NCBI GenBank assembly: GCA_964508025.1
Contig: CAZDSF010000012.1
Location: 4,658-68,657 of the forward strand
Reading direction: 5' to 3'
Length of the DNA: 64,000 bases
Origin: JAAZNO01 sp964508025
GTDB taxonomy: Bacteria; Chloroflexota; Anaerolineae; B4-G1; SLSP01
Shown: in pieces, positions 1 to 9,200 of the stretch
Layout of the letters: each line of letters begins with the position of its first letter
Position numbering within the stretch: position 1 is the stretch's first letter
Position numbers and translations under genes: made by a program
The notes under the pieces: model-generated
The model's input: only the letters and a program-made list of their open reading frames with translations
Databases searched by the model: none
Told to the model about the DNA's origin: nothing

Positions 1-1195
1 CAGGCCAGAGCCAGGAACCGCTCACCGCACCGTACAGGTCGGCCGCAACTTTCACCTCAAGGCGCTTGGGGGTGATGCTGCCGCGATCGGTCAGCCAGAT
101 GCGGTGGGAGTCCACGAAAGACAGCTCCAACGCGCGGGCCAGCAGTTCACGGCGCTCTTCCGCCGTCCGGTAATCAGAGTTCTGTAGCCGGTCGGCCAGG
201 TCATAGAACTCGGGATCATTGACATAAGCCTGCCACAACGGCACGGCCATACCCATATCCGTGTAGAAGAAGGCGAAGTTATCCGCCAGGTTGCGGGGCA
301 CCACCGTGGTGATCCAGCCGCCGGTGTAGATGTGGAAGAGACCGTCGGCGGGGTTGCCGCGCAGCCAGATCGGGGAAGCCTCAGCCGCGGTCTTGTAGTC
401 GCGGATCACGGTGAAGCCGATATCTTCCAGCTGGTTGCCAACGTAGTCGCCGATAGCGCGGCGTTCATCCTCAACACGGATGAGGATGCTGATTTCGACG
501 GGGGCGCCATCAAACTGCCACTTGCCGCCCACCAGGGTCGCGCCCAGTTTCTCCATCTCCGCGGAGATGATTTCCTGAGCCTTTTCCTTGTTGTAGGCGT
601 ACTTGAACTCCAACGCGCGGGCCACATCGGCCATCGCCGCGTAGTCATTGGAGGCGTTGTTGAAGGGCAACCAGCGCGGCGAGCCTAGACCACCCTGGAT
701 TTCCTGGGCGATGTAGTTGCGGTCAATGAGCCAGTTCATGGCTTCGCGCACAGCCGGCACAGCAAAGGGGTTCAGTTTGCCGGTGCTTTCGAAGACCGGG
801 CCAACGGGGTTGAAGCTCAGCTCATTGTAGGAGCCAAAGGACTTGTAGCCATCAATGTTCGGGGAAGCCTCGATCTTCTTGGCGACCTCGGGATTACCCA
901 CCTGGAAGGCGTAGAGATCAATCTCGCCCACTTCGAGGCGGTTGATGGCGGCATCGGCGGATGGCTCTTCCACCACCACGATGGTGTCCACCCACGCGCC
1001 CTGCCGGTCAATCTTGACAGGCTCAGGGGTCACGACGACCTCGACTTCCTTCTCGACCTCTTTGATCACTTCTTGCGTGACCACGACGGTCTTCTCGATG
1101 ATCTGAGGCTCAGGGGTGGGGCCACATGCCGAGAGCAGCATGCTGGCGACCATGACCAGGGCGATCAGCGTCGTCAGATTCTTCTTGGTAAACAT
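1..1195 (-). CDS. ABC transporter substrate-binding lipoprotein, family 5 (partial, 3' end outside window)
   Basis: The frame is open from the ATG at 1195 to the window edge, about 398 residues. The N-terminus is a lipoprotein signal with lipobox LLSAC (Cys24), so the protein should be anchored outside the membrane. A Glu/Val-rich spacer (EVIKEVEKEVEVVV) follows. The segment FNPVGPVFESTGKLNPFAVP, then VREAMNWLIDR, is typical of family 5 (oligopeptide/dipeptide/nickel) binding proteins. A strong GGAGGAG ribosome site lies just upstream of the start. By family, it delivers a ligand, usually a peptide, to an ABC permease. The permease genes would be left of the window. The ligand cannot be read from this fragment. 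Confidence 0.9.
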   Translation of the reverse strand, partial: MFTKKNLTTLIALVMVASMLLSACGPTPEPQIIEKTVVVTQEVIKEVEKEVEVVVTPEPVKIDRQGAWVDTIVVVEEPSADAAINRLEVGEIDLYAFQVGNPEVAKKIEASPNIDGYKSFGSYNELSFNPVGPVFESTGKLNPFAVPAVREAMNWLIDRNYIAQEIQGGLGSPRWLPFNNASNDYAAMADVARALEFKYAYNKEKAQEIISAEMEKLGATLVGGKWQFDGAPVEISILIRVEDERRAIGDYVGNQLEDIGFTVIRDYKTAAEASPIWLRGNPADGLFHIYTGGWITTVVPRNLADNFAFFYTDMGMAVPLWQAYVNDPEFYDLADRLQNSDYRTAEERRELLARALELSFVDSHRIWLTDRGSITPKRLEVKVAADLYGAVSGSWLWP

Positions 1196-1406
1196 ACACT
1201 CCTCCTTCAGAATTTTGCTAAGTGTTTGACCACATGAAACGGTGTTTCAGATCCAACGCCAAACCGGCGGGCTGAAACGGGTACAACTTCTGGGACACAT
1301 CTTCACGTATCTTGCCTGCACATCACCTCCCTTCATACCGGCCTCTTAAAGGCCCGGAAAAACTTTCTGTGTTTTAGCGACACCAAATCCTGAAAACACA
1401 CCCCTC

Positions 1407-1667
1407 TCATACGGCGCGTAGCACACCGGCAGTGAGAAAATGACAATGGGTTTCCAGGCGAATCACGGAGAAAAGCAACAGCTGCTGTTGATTAGAGGGC
1501 GAGGGCAAAGCGAACTGGGTGTGAGGCGCGGGCGCGTTGCGCCGCAAGCGCTTAATCACGCGCTCCCACACGTGCGGCGGAGGTTCATAACCGAGCAGCC
1601 CTTCACGGACTGCGCTCCGCAACAGGCAATCCAATGCCTGGTCAGAAAACTCATCGTATGGTCCCAC
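1407..1667 (-). CDS. small hypothetical protein with PPPHVWER motif
   Basis: 86 codons from a GTG at 1667 with a good AAGGTGA ribosome site 3 nt upstream. The N-terminal half (VGPYDEFSDQALDCLLRSAV, then EPPPHVWERVIKRLRRN) reads as a soluble helical protein. The (P)PPHVWERI pattern is, from memory, common in short uncharacterised Chloroflexi proteins. The C-terminal third is hydrophobic and less convincing. There is no clear operon partner: it lies upstream of, and in the same direction as, the binding-protein gene at 1195. Function unknown. The SD plus GTG start is the best evidence that it is real. Confidence 0.5.
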   Translation of the reverse strand: MGPYDEFSDQALDCLLRSAVREGLLGYEPPPHVWERVIKRLRRNAPAPHTQFALPSPSNQQQLLLFSVIRLETHCHFLTAGVLRAV

Positions 1668-2109
1668 AGTTCACCTTGTTACCGGCAATCTAATCTTCAA
1701 TAAGTTAGCAGCGCGACGGTTTTAAGATTAGCAGACATCGCACGGCATTGTCACTGAGAAAACACCCCAAACAACCGTTATGAGACCTCGTCTCAATCCC
1801 GAAAGTTTACCATGGGAATCCATTCAAGTCAAGGGTTCTCGCAGAGAGATTCACATTCCCTGTTTTTAGGATTCCCCATAGTCACTTAGTAATACTGCGG
1901 CAGTTCACGTGCGGTTCACTTTTCAAGAGAGCGATTTTGGAACAGCGCCATGCGGCGCCAGCATCCCGCCGCTGCACAGGCGAGCTTTGGTAGCAGGGCG
2001 GCAGCTCACGGCAAAACCCTTCCGTTTTACAAGCTTGCAAAATACGCTATACTTTAGGTGAACCTGCCGTCGGTTGTCTTTGCCAACTCAAACCAAATCC
2101 GAACAAGAT
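1668..2109. other. intergenic region before the kinase operon
   Basis: 442 bp without a supported gene. It holds a short inverted repeat (TGAGAC-ctc-GTCTCA, 1781-1795) that could be a protein-binding site, and the promoter described at 2026-2053. Nothing else stands out. Confidence 0.5.
2026..2053 (+). promoter_or_regulatory. sigma70-like promoter for the two-component operon
   Basis: -35 TTTACA (2026-2031), 16-bp spacer, -10 TATACT (2048-2053). Both boxes match 5 of 6 of the housekeeping consensus. Transcription would begin near 2060, 50 nt before the preferred ATG at 2110. Confidence 0.5.
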
Positions 2110-3729
2110 ATGCCTGAATCGCGCGTGCTGATTGTAGATGACGATCCAGCCATGATCACCCTGGTACGGGAGATTCTGGCTCTGACGCGCTGCGAGGTGC
2201 TCATAGCCGCCAACGGCGAAGAGGGCGTCCGCTTGTTGCGCGCCGCCCAGACCGAAGGGCATCCGGTAGATGCTGTACTGCTCGATGTGGTGCTGCCGGG
2301 ATTGGATGGCTTCCATATCCTTGAGCAGGTCAAAGCCGATGTGGATCTGCAGCAAATCCCGGTGCTGCTCGTTACCGGCGTTGGAGAGGTGCGCAACAAG
2401 GCCCTGGGCCTGCAAATGGGCGCGGACGATTATATTACCAAACCCTTCGACGCGCAAGAACTGCTGGCAAGACTCAACGCGGTCTTGCGCATTCGACGCA
2501 CGGAGCAGATGTTGCGGCAACGCAACCAGGAACTCGCGGCGTTGGATGAGATCAACCGGCTGGTTTCCGCCAGCCTCGATCTGGATCAGGTGCTCACCGC
2601 GGCGCTAGAGGGGCTGGATCGGCTGGTCGAAGCCGTGATGTTAGCCATCGTGCTGTACGATGACGAAGCCGGCGAATGGGTTGTGCGCACCTCGCGCGGA
2701 CCGGAGGGCGCGTGGTTGGAAGGGCGCATCGCGCCGGTGTCGCAGGGATTCGCCGCCCAGGTGTTGCGCGAGCGACGACCGGTGCTCCAATCCGCCATCA
2801 CAGATGGCTTCTGGTCCGAGGTTCTGAACCTCGCGCCGCTGGACTTGCTCTACGTGCCCCTAACCATGCATGACGAGCCGATTGGGTTGCTCACGGTGGT
2901 CGGGCGCGCCACGACGCTCGACGCCAAGAACATCCCCGTCCTTGAACGGGTTGCTTCAACCGTCTCAGTCGCCGTGGAAAACGCGCGCCTCTATGGAGAA
3001 CTGACGGCTTTCGCCGACGCCCTGCAACGCTCGCAGAGCCAATTGATCCAGGCTGAGAAGATGGCGGCGGTGGGCCGATTGACGGCTTCAATTGCGCACG
3101 AGATCAACAACCCCCTTCAAGCCGTGCAGAACAGTATGCACCTCGCCACCCATCCCAATCTCGATGAGACCGAACGCCTGCGATATCTGGGTGTAGCGCA
3201 ACAGGAAATCAGTCATCTAGTGGAAATGGTGCGGCGGATGTTAGACTTCTATCGTCCCGCTTCGGGTGTGGCGACGGTCTTCGATCTCAACAAAGCGGTG
3301 GAGAATGCCCTGGCCTTTGCGAACAAACGCTTGCAGCAAGCCAATATCCAGACCGTCGTGCGGTTGGCGCCGGATTTACCGGTTGTACAGGGATTTGCCA
3401 ATCAACTGACCCAGGTGTTCTTGAATATCATCATCAACGCCATCGAGGCGCTGGAAACAGGCGGGCAGCTATGGATCGGCACAGCGTATCATGCGGAGCG
3501 CGAACAAGTCGTCGCAGCCTTCCGCGATAATGGGCCAGGGCTGTTGCCCGATGCGCGGGAGCACCTGTTCGAACCTTTCTTCACCACCAAACCTTCGGGC
3601 ACCGGTTTGGGACTGGCAATCAGCTACAGTATCATTGAGCGACACAAAGGTGTGATTGAAGTGGAGAGTTTACCTGGCGCAGGCGCCACCTTCATTGTGC
3701 GCCTACCCAGGCACCGGGAGGGAAACTGA
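2110..3729 (+). CDS. hybrid response regulator / GAF sensor histidine kinase
   Basis: 539 aa. Domains in order: receiver (1-125, acidic D10-D12, phosphoacceptor D59 in LLDVVLPGLDG, conserved Lys in DYITKPF), GAF (about 145-300), HisKA with SIAHEINNPLQA (H330), and HATPase_c with DNGPGLL and GTGLGLAIS. There is no membrane segment, so the kinase is cytosolic. The N-terminal receiver suggests it is itself controlled by phosphorylation from another kinase. A TTG at 2074 would add 12 residues; ATG 2110 is preferred because the receiver fold begins right after it. The gene overlaps the next regulator by one base (TGATG), so the pair is translationally coupled and probably cognate. Confidence 0.93.
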   Translation: MPESRVLIVDDDPAMITLVREILALTRCEVLIAANGEEGVRLLRAAQTEGHPVDAVLLDVVLPGLDGFHILEQVKADVDLQQIPVLLVTGVGEVRNKALGLQMGADDYITKPFDAQELLARLNAVLRIRRTEQMLRQRNQELAALDEINRLVSASLDLDQVLTAALEGLDRLVEAVMLAIVLYDDEAGEWVVRTSRGPEGAWLEGRIAPVSQGFAAQVLRERRPVLQSAITDGFWSEVLNLAPLDLLYVPLTMHDEPIGLLTVVGRATTLDAKNIPVLERVASTVSVAVENARLYGELTAFADALQRSQSQLIQAEKMAAVGRLTASIAHEINNPLQAVQNSMHLATHPNLDETERLRYLGVAQQEISHLVEMVRRMLDFYRPASGVATVFDLNKAVENALAFANKRLQQANIQTVVRLAPDLPVVQGFANQLTQVFLNIIINAIEALETGGQLWIGTAYHAEREQVVAAFRDNGPGLLPDAREHLFEPFFTTKPSGTGLGLAISYSIIERHKGVIEVESLPGAGATFIVRLPRHREGN

Positions 3730-4559
3730 TGGCCGAATCACGGATTCTCGTCGTAGATGATGAAGCAGCGGAGCGGATCACACTAGGCGAAGTGTTACGG
3801 CTCGAGGGCTTCCGCGTTTCGCTGGCAAGCTCAGGGGAAGAGGCCCTGGCCCTGGCTACCGAGGGCGAGCCTTTCGATCTGGTGATTTTGGATTTACGCT
3901 TGCCAGGGGTGAACGGCTTGCAAGTCCTGGAAAGACTCCACAAAGCCAACCCCGAAACCGTCGTCATCCTTATCACCGGTTACGGCGCGCTGGAGACGGC
4001 GATTCAGGCATTGCGCCACGGTGCTTATGATTATTTGCTCAAGCCTTGCCCGGTCGAGGATATTCTGGGCGCTGTGCGGCGGGGGCTTTCGGAGTTGGAG
4101 CAGGAGCGTCATCGGCGGGTGCTCGTCGAACGCCTGCAACGCACCGTCCAGGAGCTCGCCAATGTCGAAACGCCGGCAGCGCTCCCCAAGCCCACAGAAG
4201 AGGAACGGTTCCTGCAAATCGGCGAGGTGCTCGTGGATCGCGCCAAACACCTGGTGACGCTCAAAGGTCGCCGCGTAGATCTTACCCCGACAGAATTCCG
4301 CCTTCTGGAGTGCCTGATGCACCGCGTGGATCAGGTGTGCACCCCACAGGATCTGGTCCGCTGCGCCCAGGGCTATGAGGCCGATGCCTGGGGAGCGCGC
4401 TCCATCGTGCGGGTCCACATCCGCCGGCTGCGCAGCAAACTGGAACCCGATCCCGAGCATCCCAGCTACATTCAGAATGTGCGGGGGGTCGGCTACACCT
4501 TCGTCGCGGTCAGTGACAGACCGTCAACAAAATCCAAATCCGAAAAATCCAGTAAGTGA
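3729..4559 (+). CDS. OmpR/PhoB-family response regulator
   Basis: 276 aa. Receiver domain 1-120 with D10/D11, phosphoacceptor D55 (VILDLRLPG) and the switch Lys in DYLLKP. A linker of about 40 residues follows, then a winged-helix Trans_reg_C domain (about 160-260) with LTPTEFRLLECL, IVRVHIRRLRSKLEPDP and VRGVGYTF. It should bind DNA as a dimer after phosphorylation, most likely by the kinase just upstream, with whose stop codon its start overlaps. The short Lys/Ser-rich tail is not part of the domain. Target promoters are unknown. Confidence 0.94.
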   Translation: MAESRILVVDDEAAERITLGEVLRLEGFRVSLASSGEEALALATEGEPFDLVILDLRLPGVNGLQVLERLHKANPETVVILITGYGALETAIQALRHGAYDYLLKPCPVEDILGAVRRGLSELEQERHRRVLVERLQRTVQELANVETPAALPKPTEEERFLQIGEVLVDRAKHLVTLKGRRVDLTPTEFRLLECLMHRVDQVCTPQDLVRCAQGYEADAWGARSIVRVHIRRLRSKLEPDPEHPSYIQNVRGVGYTFVAVSDRPSTKSKSEKSSK

Positions 4560-4568
4560 AAGGGGCGT

Positions 4569-4754
4569 ATGACCAAGAAATCGGAATCTGAGAATCAAGC
4601 CGTCAAAATGCAGAAGTTACGCCGCGCTGTGGTACGCATTCGCCGCGTCCAGGCCCCCAAAGACCAATCGGCCGAGCGGCGCTCCTGGTTCAAGCGCGTC
4701 CTGGAGCGCTTGGGCCTGGGCGGCAACATGGGCGAAGACGACAAGTCGGGCTAA
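4569..4754 (+). CDS. small basic hypothetical protein
   Basis: 61 aa, starting at an ATG 9 nt after the regulator stop, with an AAAGGGG ribosome site. It is rich in Lys/Arg, with the core KLRRAVVRIRRVQAPKDQ and RRSWFKRVLERLGLGG, and has no signal or membrane segment. It is probably co-transcribed with the two-component pair. The tail resembles an amphipathic helix followed by a flexible acidic end. No family is recognised; it could be a small partner of the regulator or a nucleic-acid-binding peptide. Position and ribosome site support it, but conservation is untested. Confidence 0.5.
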   Translation: MTKKSESENQAVKMQKLRRAVVRIRRVQAPKDQSAERRSWFKRVLERLGLGGNMGEDDKSG

Positions 4755-4843
4755 TACGCAACGCGGCGCAAACGCGGGCACAGCGGCTAAGTCAATCCTG
4801 GCAACGCCGTGAGTGCCAGAGACGCATCAAAGAAGGTTCAAAA

Positions 4844-4874
4844 ATCACGACGCACTGTAACAGTGCGTCGTGAT
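4844..4874 (-). terminator. intrinsic terminator of the gene at 4904-5917
   Basis: Perfect 14-bp inverted repeat (4844-4857 with 4861-4874), loop TAA. Read on the minus strand it ends in TTTT. It lies just past the stop of the minus-strand gene and also separates it from the convergent kinase operon. Confidence 0.7.
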
Positions 4875-4903
4875 CTATACAAGCCTTCAACGATCAGATA
4901 GCT

Positions 4904-5917
4904 CTACCACCACAAAAGAAACACGCCCTCCGCTACCGTCTGTAGTGTGCCAAAGGTCACCGTCGCGCGTGCAAAGACCTGTTCGCCATTCCTCCCGCCG
5001 GAAATTGGCACAGACACCCTCACAAAACCGCGTGCATCCGTTAACAACACCGGACTTTCCCCCAGTACGGTCCCCGCCGCATTCGTCAACCGCACCCGCA
5101 CCTGCGCATTGGGACGGGGCTGGCCGCTGGTATCATTGACAAGCACGGAAACCACCTGGTTGTTCTGCTGCCCTAGCACCGAAAAACGGAGGGACATGGA
5201 TGCCTGCAAGCCCCCGACCGTCACGGCAGGAGGCGGCAGAGGAGCAGAAGGCGCAGCTGGCGTCGTAGGCCCGCCTGCCTGAGGGTTGGCAACGGGGCGC
5301 AACGCCTCCGGAGGAATGCGCTCACGGTAGGCATTCAGATACAGCTCACCGAGATTGCCAATCTGCACGGGCGCTGCCCGATTCTCTGGGTACCACTCCA
5401 TCTTGAGACGTTGAAAGTATTGCACGATGCGCCCATCCTCGAAAAACATCTCGGTGATGGGATACCCAAAGACATCAATGCCGCCCTGCGCTCTGAAGAA
5501 ATCGAGGAAAGCGAAAGAGACAATGTGTCCCGTCTCGGGGAAATAGTGCCGCGAGCGCGAATTGAACGCCGGCGGCGGAACCCGTGGACGCTCAAATTTC
5601 AGATCCACACCCAACAGGCCCAACTGTACCCGATAAGGCTCAGGATTATGGGGATGCGATTCAAAACGCGCATTTTGGAAATACTGCACCACGAGGCCGT
5701 TTTCGATGAAAGGCTCGGTCAACGGATAACCAAAGATATCCAAGCCACCACGGGCATCGAAATATTCCAGGAACTCGCCACGGACAACATGCCCCGTCTC
5801 AGGGAAAAAACGCAGCTGCCCACCCGTCTGAGCCAGGCCGCCAGGCGCCCAACCGAGGTTCACCATGATCACCAGGGCAAGCCCTAGTCCAAGTTTTTTG
5901 ATCCATCCGCCTGACAT
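4904..5917 (-). CDS. secreted protein with FPETGH repeats and C-terminal Ig-like domain
   Basis: 337 aa from the ATG at 5917 (AGGTGA ribosome site). The signal peptide is MSGGWIKKLGLGLALVIMVN and following, with likely cleavage after GGLAQ. Two repeats follow, each FPETGHxVxxxFLxFFxxxGGxxxFGYPxTExF and then xVQYFQxxxxExxP, at about 40-110 and 125-195. This is a module I associate with Chloroflexi cell-surface proteins; it resembles LGFP-type repeats. A Pro/Ala linker leads to a beta-sandwich domain (VSVLVNDTSGQPRPNAQV, GFVRVSVPI) like invasin/Big_1 domains. An ATG at 5989 also has a ribosome site and would add 24 residues. Role: probably wall or matrix binding; exact function unknown. Confidence 0.8.
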   Translation of the reverse strand: MSGGWIKKLGLGLALVIMVNLGWAPGGLAQTGGQLRFFPETGHVVRGEFLEYFDARGGLDIFGYPLTEPFIENGLVVQYFQNARFESHPHNPEPYRVQLGLLGVDLKFERPRVPPPAFNSRSRHYFPETGHIVSFAFLDFFRAQGGIDVFGYPITEMFFEDGRIVQYFQRLKMEWYPENRAAPVQIGNLGELYLNAYRERIPPEALRPVANPQAGGPTTPAAPSAPLPPPAVTVGGLQASMSLRFSVLGQQNNQVVSVLVNDTSGQPRPNAQVRVRLTNAAGTVLGESPVLLTDARGFVRVSVPISGGRNGEQVFARATVTFGTLQTVAEGVFLLWW

Positions 5918-6156
5918 GATTTCACCTGCTTGCCGTGATCTCGCCCACACTGCACGTACCCGCATCTCGAAATCCCTAAGTAGATCCATTGCGCCACCTG
6001 CACGGGATGTTGCAGCGACCTGCAACGATTCGCGCACACCAATATTGTACATCAGAAATGCAGGTAACGCAATCAAACCCAAGTCCTACAAGTCGCCAGG
6101 AATGCCAGAATCCCAAATTGTTTCCTCGGCAGCTGTGCAGGACTCGAATTTGAGCC

Positions 6157-6162
6157 TATAAT
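6157..6162 (+). promoter_or_regulatory. -10 element upstream of the multi-PAS kinase
   Basis: A perfect TATAAT sits 51 bp before the kinase start. The -35 region (TGTGCA, 6134-6139) is weak. The box faces the plus strand and nothing else is downstream. Confidence 0.45.
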
Positions 6163-6213
6163 GGGCAAATGGCAATCGCAAGGTGATGGTCAATTTCCAG
6201 GCGGAGGGAAACC

Positions 6214-9200
6214 ATGACGACGCCAGCAACACATGAAACGATGAGCAACGCCGAATGGCTTGCAGAACGGGAAACACTGCAGCAGCGCATCGCGGAACTG
6301 GAAGCGCAACTGATACAGACGGAGAACAGCGCAGAACAGCAATTGCGTTTCACAGAAGCTCTGTTGGCGGCCATCCCCACGCCGGTCTTCTTCAAAGATA
6401 CACAGGGACGGTACATCGGCTGTAACAACGCCTTCACCGAGCAGATGGGCGTCACGGCTGAGGAGATTCAGGGGAAAACCGTCTTCGAACTCTGGCCCAG
6501 CGAGCACGCCGAGGTTTATCATCAGAAAGATCTCGAATTGCTGCGCCAGCCCCAACGTCAGATTTATGAATTCATGCTGCGTGACAAAAACGGGCAGATG
6601 CGCAATGTGGTGTACGCCAAAGGCGTATTCTACGATACGACGGGCAAACCGGCAGGATTGGTTGGCGCGTATGTGGATATTAGCGAGCGTAAGCAGGCCG
6701 AAGACGCCCTACGCGAGAGTGAGGCGCGGCATCGGGCAGTGTTCGAGGGCAGCCCTCACGGAATCCTGATAGCAGACCGAGATACTCAGGCGTTCCTGTA
6801 TGCGAATCCTAGCATCTGCCGCATGTTGGGGTATACCGAAGATGCCCTGTTGCAACTCAGCGTGCCCGATATTCATCCTGCCGAAGCTCTCCCCCAGGTA
6901 CAGCAAGCATTTGCCGCCATGGCGCGCGGTGAAAAGACGATGACGGGCGCACTGCCTTTCTTGCGCCGGGATGGGAGTCTCTTCTTTGCTGAAGTGGGGG
7001 CAGCGCAACTGCACATTGATGGACGCGATTGTCTGGTGGGATTCTTCACGGATGTTTCCGACCGGCTGCAAGCAGAGGAGGCGCTGGTTCAGCAACGCAT
7101 GTTGCTGCGCACGGTGATTGATCATCTGCCCGACGCCATCTACGTGAAAGACCTGGCGTTGCGCAAACTACTGGCAAACCATGCCGACCTGCAAAACATG
7201 GGACTTGAGGACGAAGCCGCCGCATTGGGAAAAACCGATTTCGATGTTTTTCCGCCCCCCATAGCCGCGCAGTTCACGCGCGATGACCGCGCCGTACTGG
7301 AAAGCGGCGTCCCCATCCTGGATCGTGAGGAACGCTTGATGCGCCCTTCCGGTGAAGAGCGCTGGCTAAGCACCTCCAAGATGCCGCTGCGCGATGTACG
7401 GGGACAAATCGTTGGACTCATCGGCATCGGGCATGACATCACGGCGCGCAAACGGGCTGAGGATGCCTTGCGCGAAAGTCAGGCCATGCTCAATCTGGTG
7501 CTCGATACGATTCCGCAGGCAGTATTCTGGAAAGATCGTGATGGTTACTACCTCGGCTGCAACAAAACCTTTGCCCAAGCTGTCGGTTTGGAAGATCCCG
7601 CCGACATCATCGGCAAGACCGATTTCGACCTGCCCTGGTCGCGTGAGGAGGCCAACGCCTACCGCGCCGATGATCGTGAGGTGCTTGAGCGCCGGCGTAT
7701 CAAGCGTCACATTATCGAGCCGCTGTCACAGGCGGATGGGACCCGCCTGTGGATTGATACCACCAAAGTTCCGCTGCTAGATGAGACGGGGCAGCCCTTC
7801 GCGGTATTGGGCGTGTACGAGGATGTCACGGGGCGCAAGCAAATGGAAGAGTCGCTGCGAAAAAGCGAGGAGCGCAATCGCGCGATTGTTGCCGCACTGC
7901 CGGATTTTCTGTTCCAGATTGATGCGGACAATCGCTTCATTGACTGTCACACGAGCGATCCCAACACGCTGCTCCTCCCGCCGGAGCAAGTCATCGGTCA
8001 ACGTGCAGAGGATATCCTCCCGCCAGCGTTGGTCGCACTCACAGCAGAAAAAGTACAGCAAACGTTGCGCACTGGGGAGATGCAGATCTATGACTACGAG
8101 TTAGAGGTTCACGGCGAGGAACGTTACTTCGAGACGCGCATGACGGTCAGCGGCCCGCAGTCGGTGTTGGCGCTGGTGCGCGACATTACCCGCAACAAGA
8201 AAGCTGAAGCCGACTTGCAAGAAAGCGAGGCGAGGTACCGGCAACTGTTCGATCACGCGCCGGCAGGCATCTACGAGATTGACCTGTTGCACAATCGCAT
8301 TCTCAGCGTCAACGAAATCGCCTATCGCTATCTGGGCTACACCCGCGAAGAATTTCTGCAGATGGAGCCTCTGGAGCTGCTAACGCCCGATAGTCGGGAC
8401 CTGTTTCTTGAGCGAATGCGTCAATACGCCGAGGGTGCAACACCAGCGGAGCAGGTGGAATGCGAGCTGGTAGGGAAGCAGGGCCAACATCTGTGGGTCT
8501 TGCTCACCGTGCGCTACAAACTGAAAGATGGACGTCCTGTTAGTGCGTCAGTAGTAGTGCATGACATCAGCGAGCGCCGGCAGATGGAAGCCGCTTTACG
8601 CCAGGAGCGCGATCTTTCGCGGGCGCTGGCCGAAGCCGCGGCGCTCATCAATCGCACCCTCGACCCGAACGCAGTGCTTGATCTGCTTCTGGAACAAATC
8701 AGCCAGATCGTGCCCAATGACGCCGCCAACATCATGCTCATCGAAGCCGAGGGCCGCGTGCATGTGGCCCGTCAACGCCGCTACAGGCAGTTCGAGACGG
8801 CCGCCGCAGCCCCCTCCCCGGTCTATGAACTGGATCAAGTTCCAACGTTGCGGCGGATGGCGCGCACGTCTGAACCGTTGGTCATTGCCGACACCGTCGC
8901 CGATCCAGATTGGGTCGGTTCACCAGAGCAAGCGTGGTTACGCTCTTATGTGGGCGCGCCTATCTGCGCGCGCGGTGCGCCGGTCGGTTTTCTCAATCTC
9001 AACAGCGCAACGCCGGGTTTCTTCACGCCGCTGCACGCAGAGATTCTGCGCATCTTTGCCGACCACGCCGCCGTCGCGCTGGAGAATGCGCGGCTCTACG
9101 ATGCCGCGCGCCAGGAGCTTCGGGCGCGCGAACAGGCAGAGGCGGCGCTGCGGGAACGCGAAGCTTTCTTCCACGCCCTGTTTGAGCAAGCCAGCGACGC

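Noticed and set aside
6110..6165. tRNA-like T-arm on the minus strand
   Set aside because: Only one arm-like hairpin with a six-base loop; no acceptor stem, anticodon arm or TTCRA loop.
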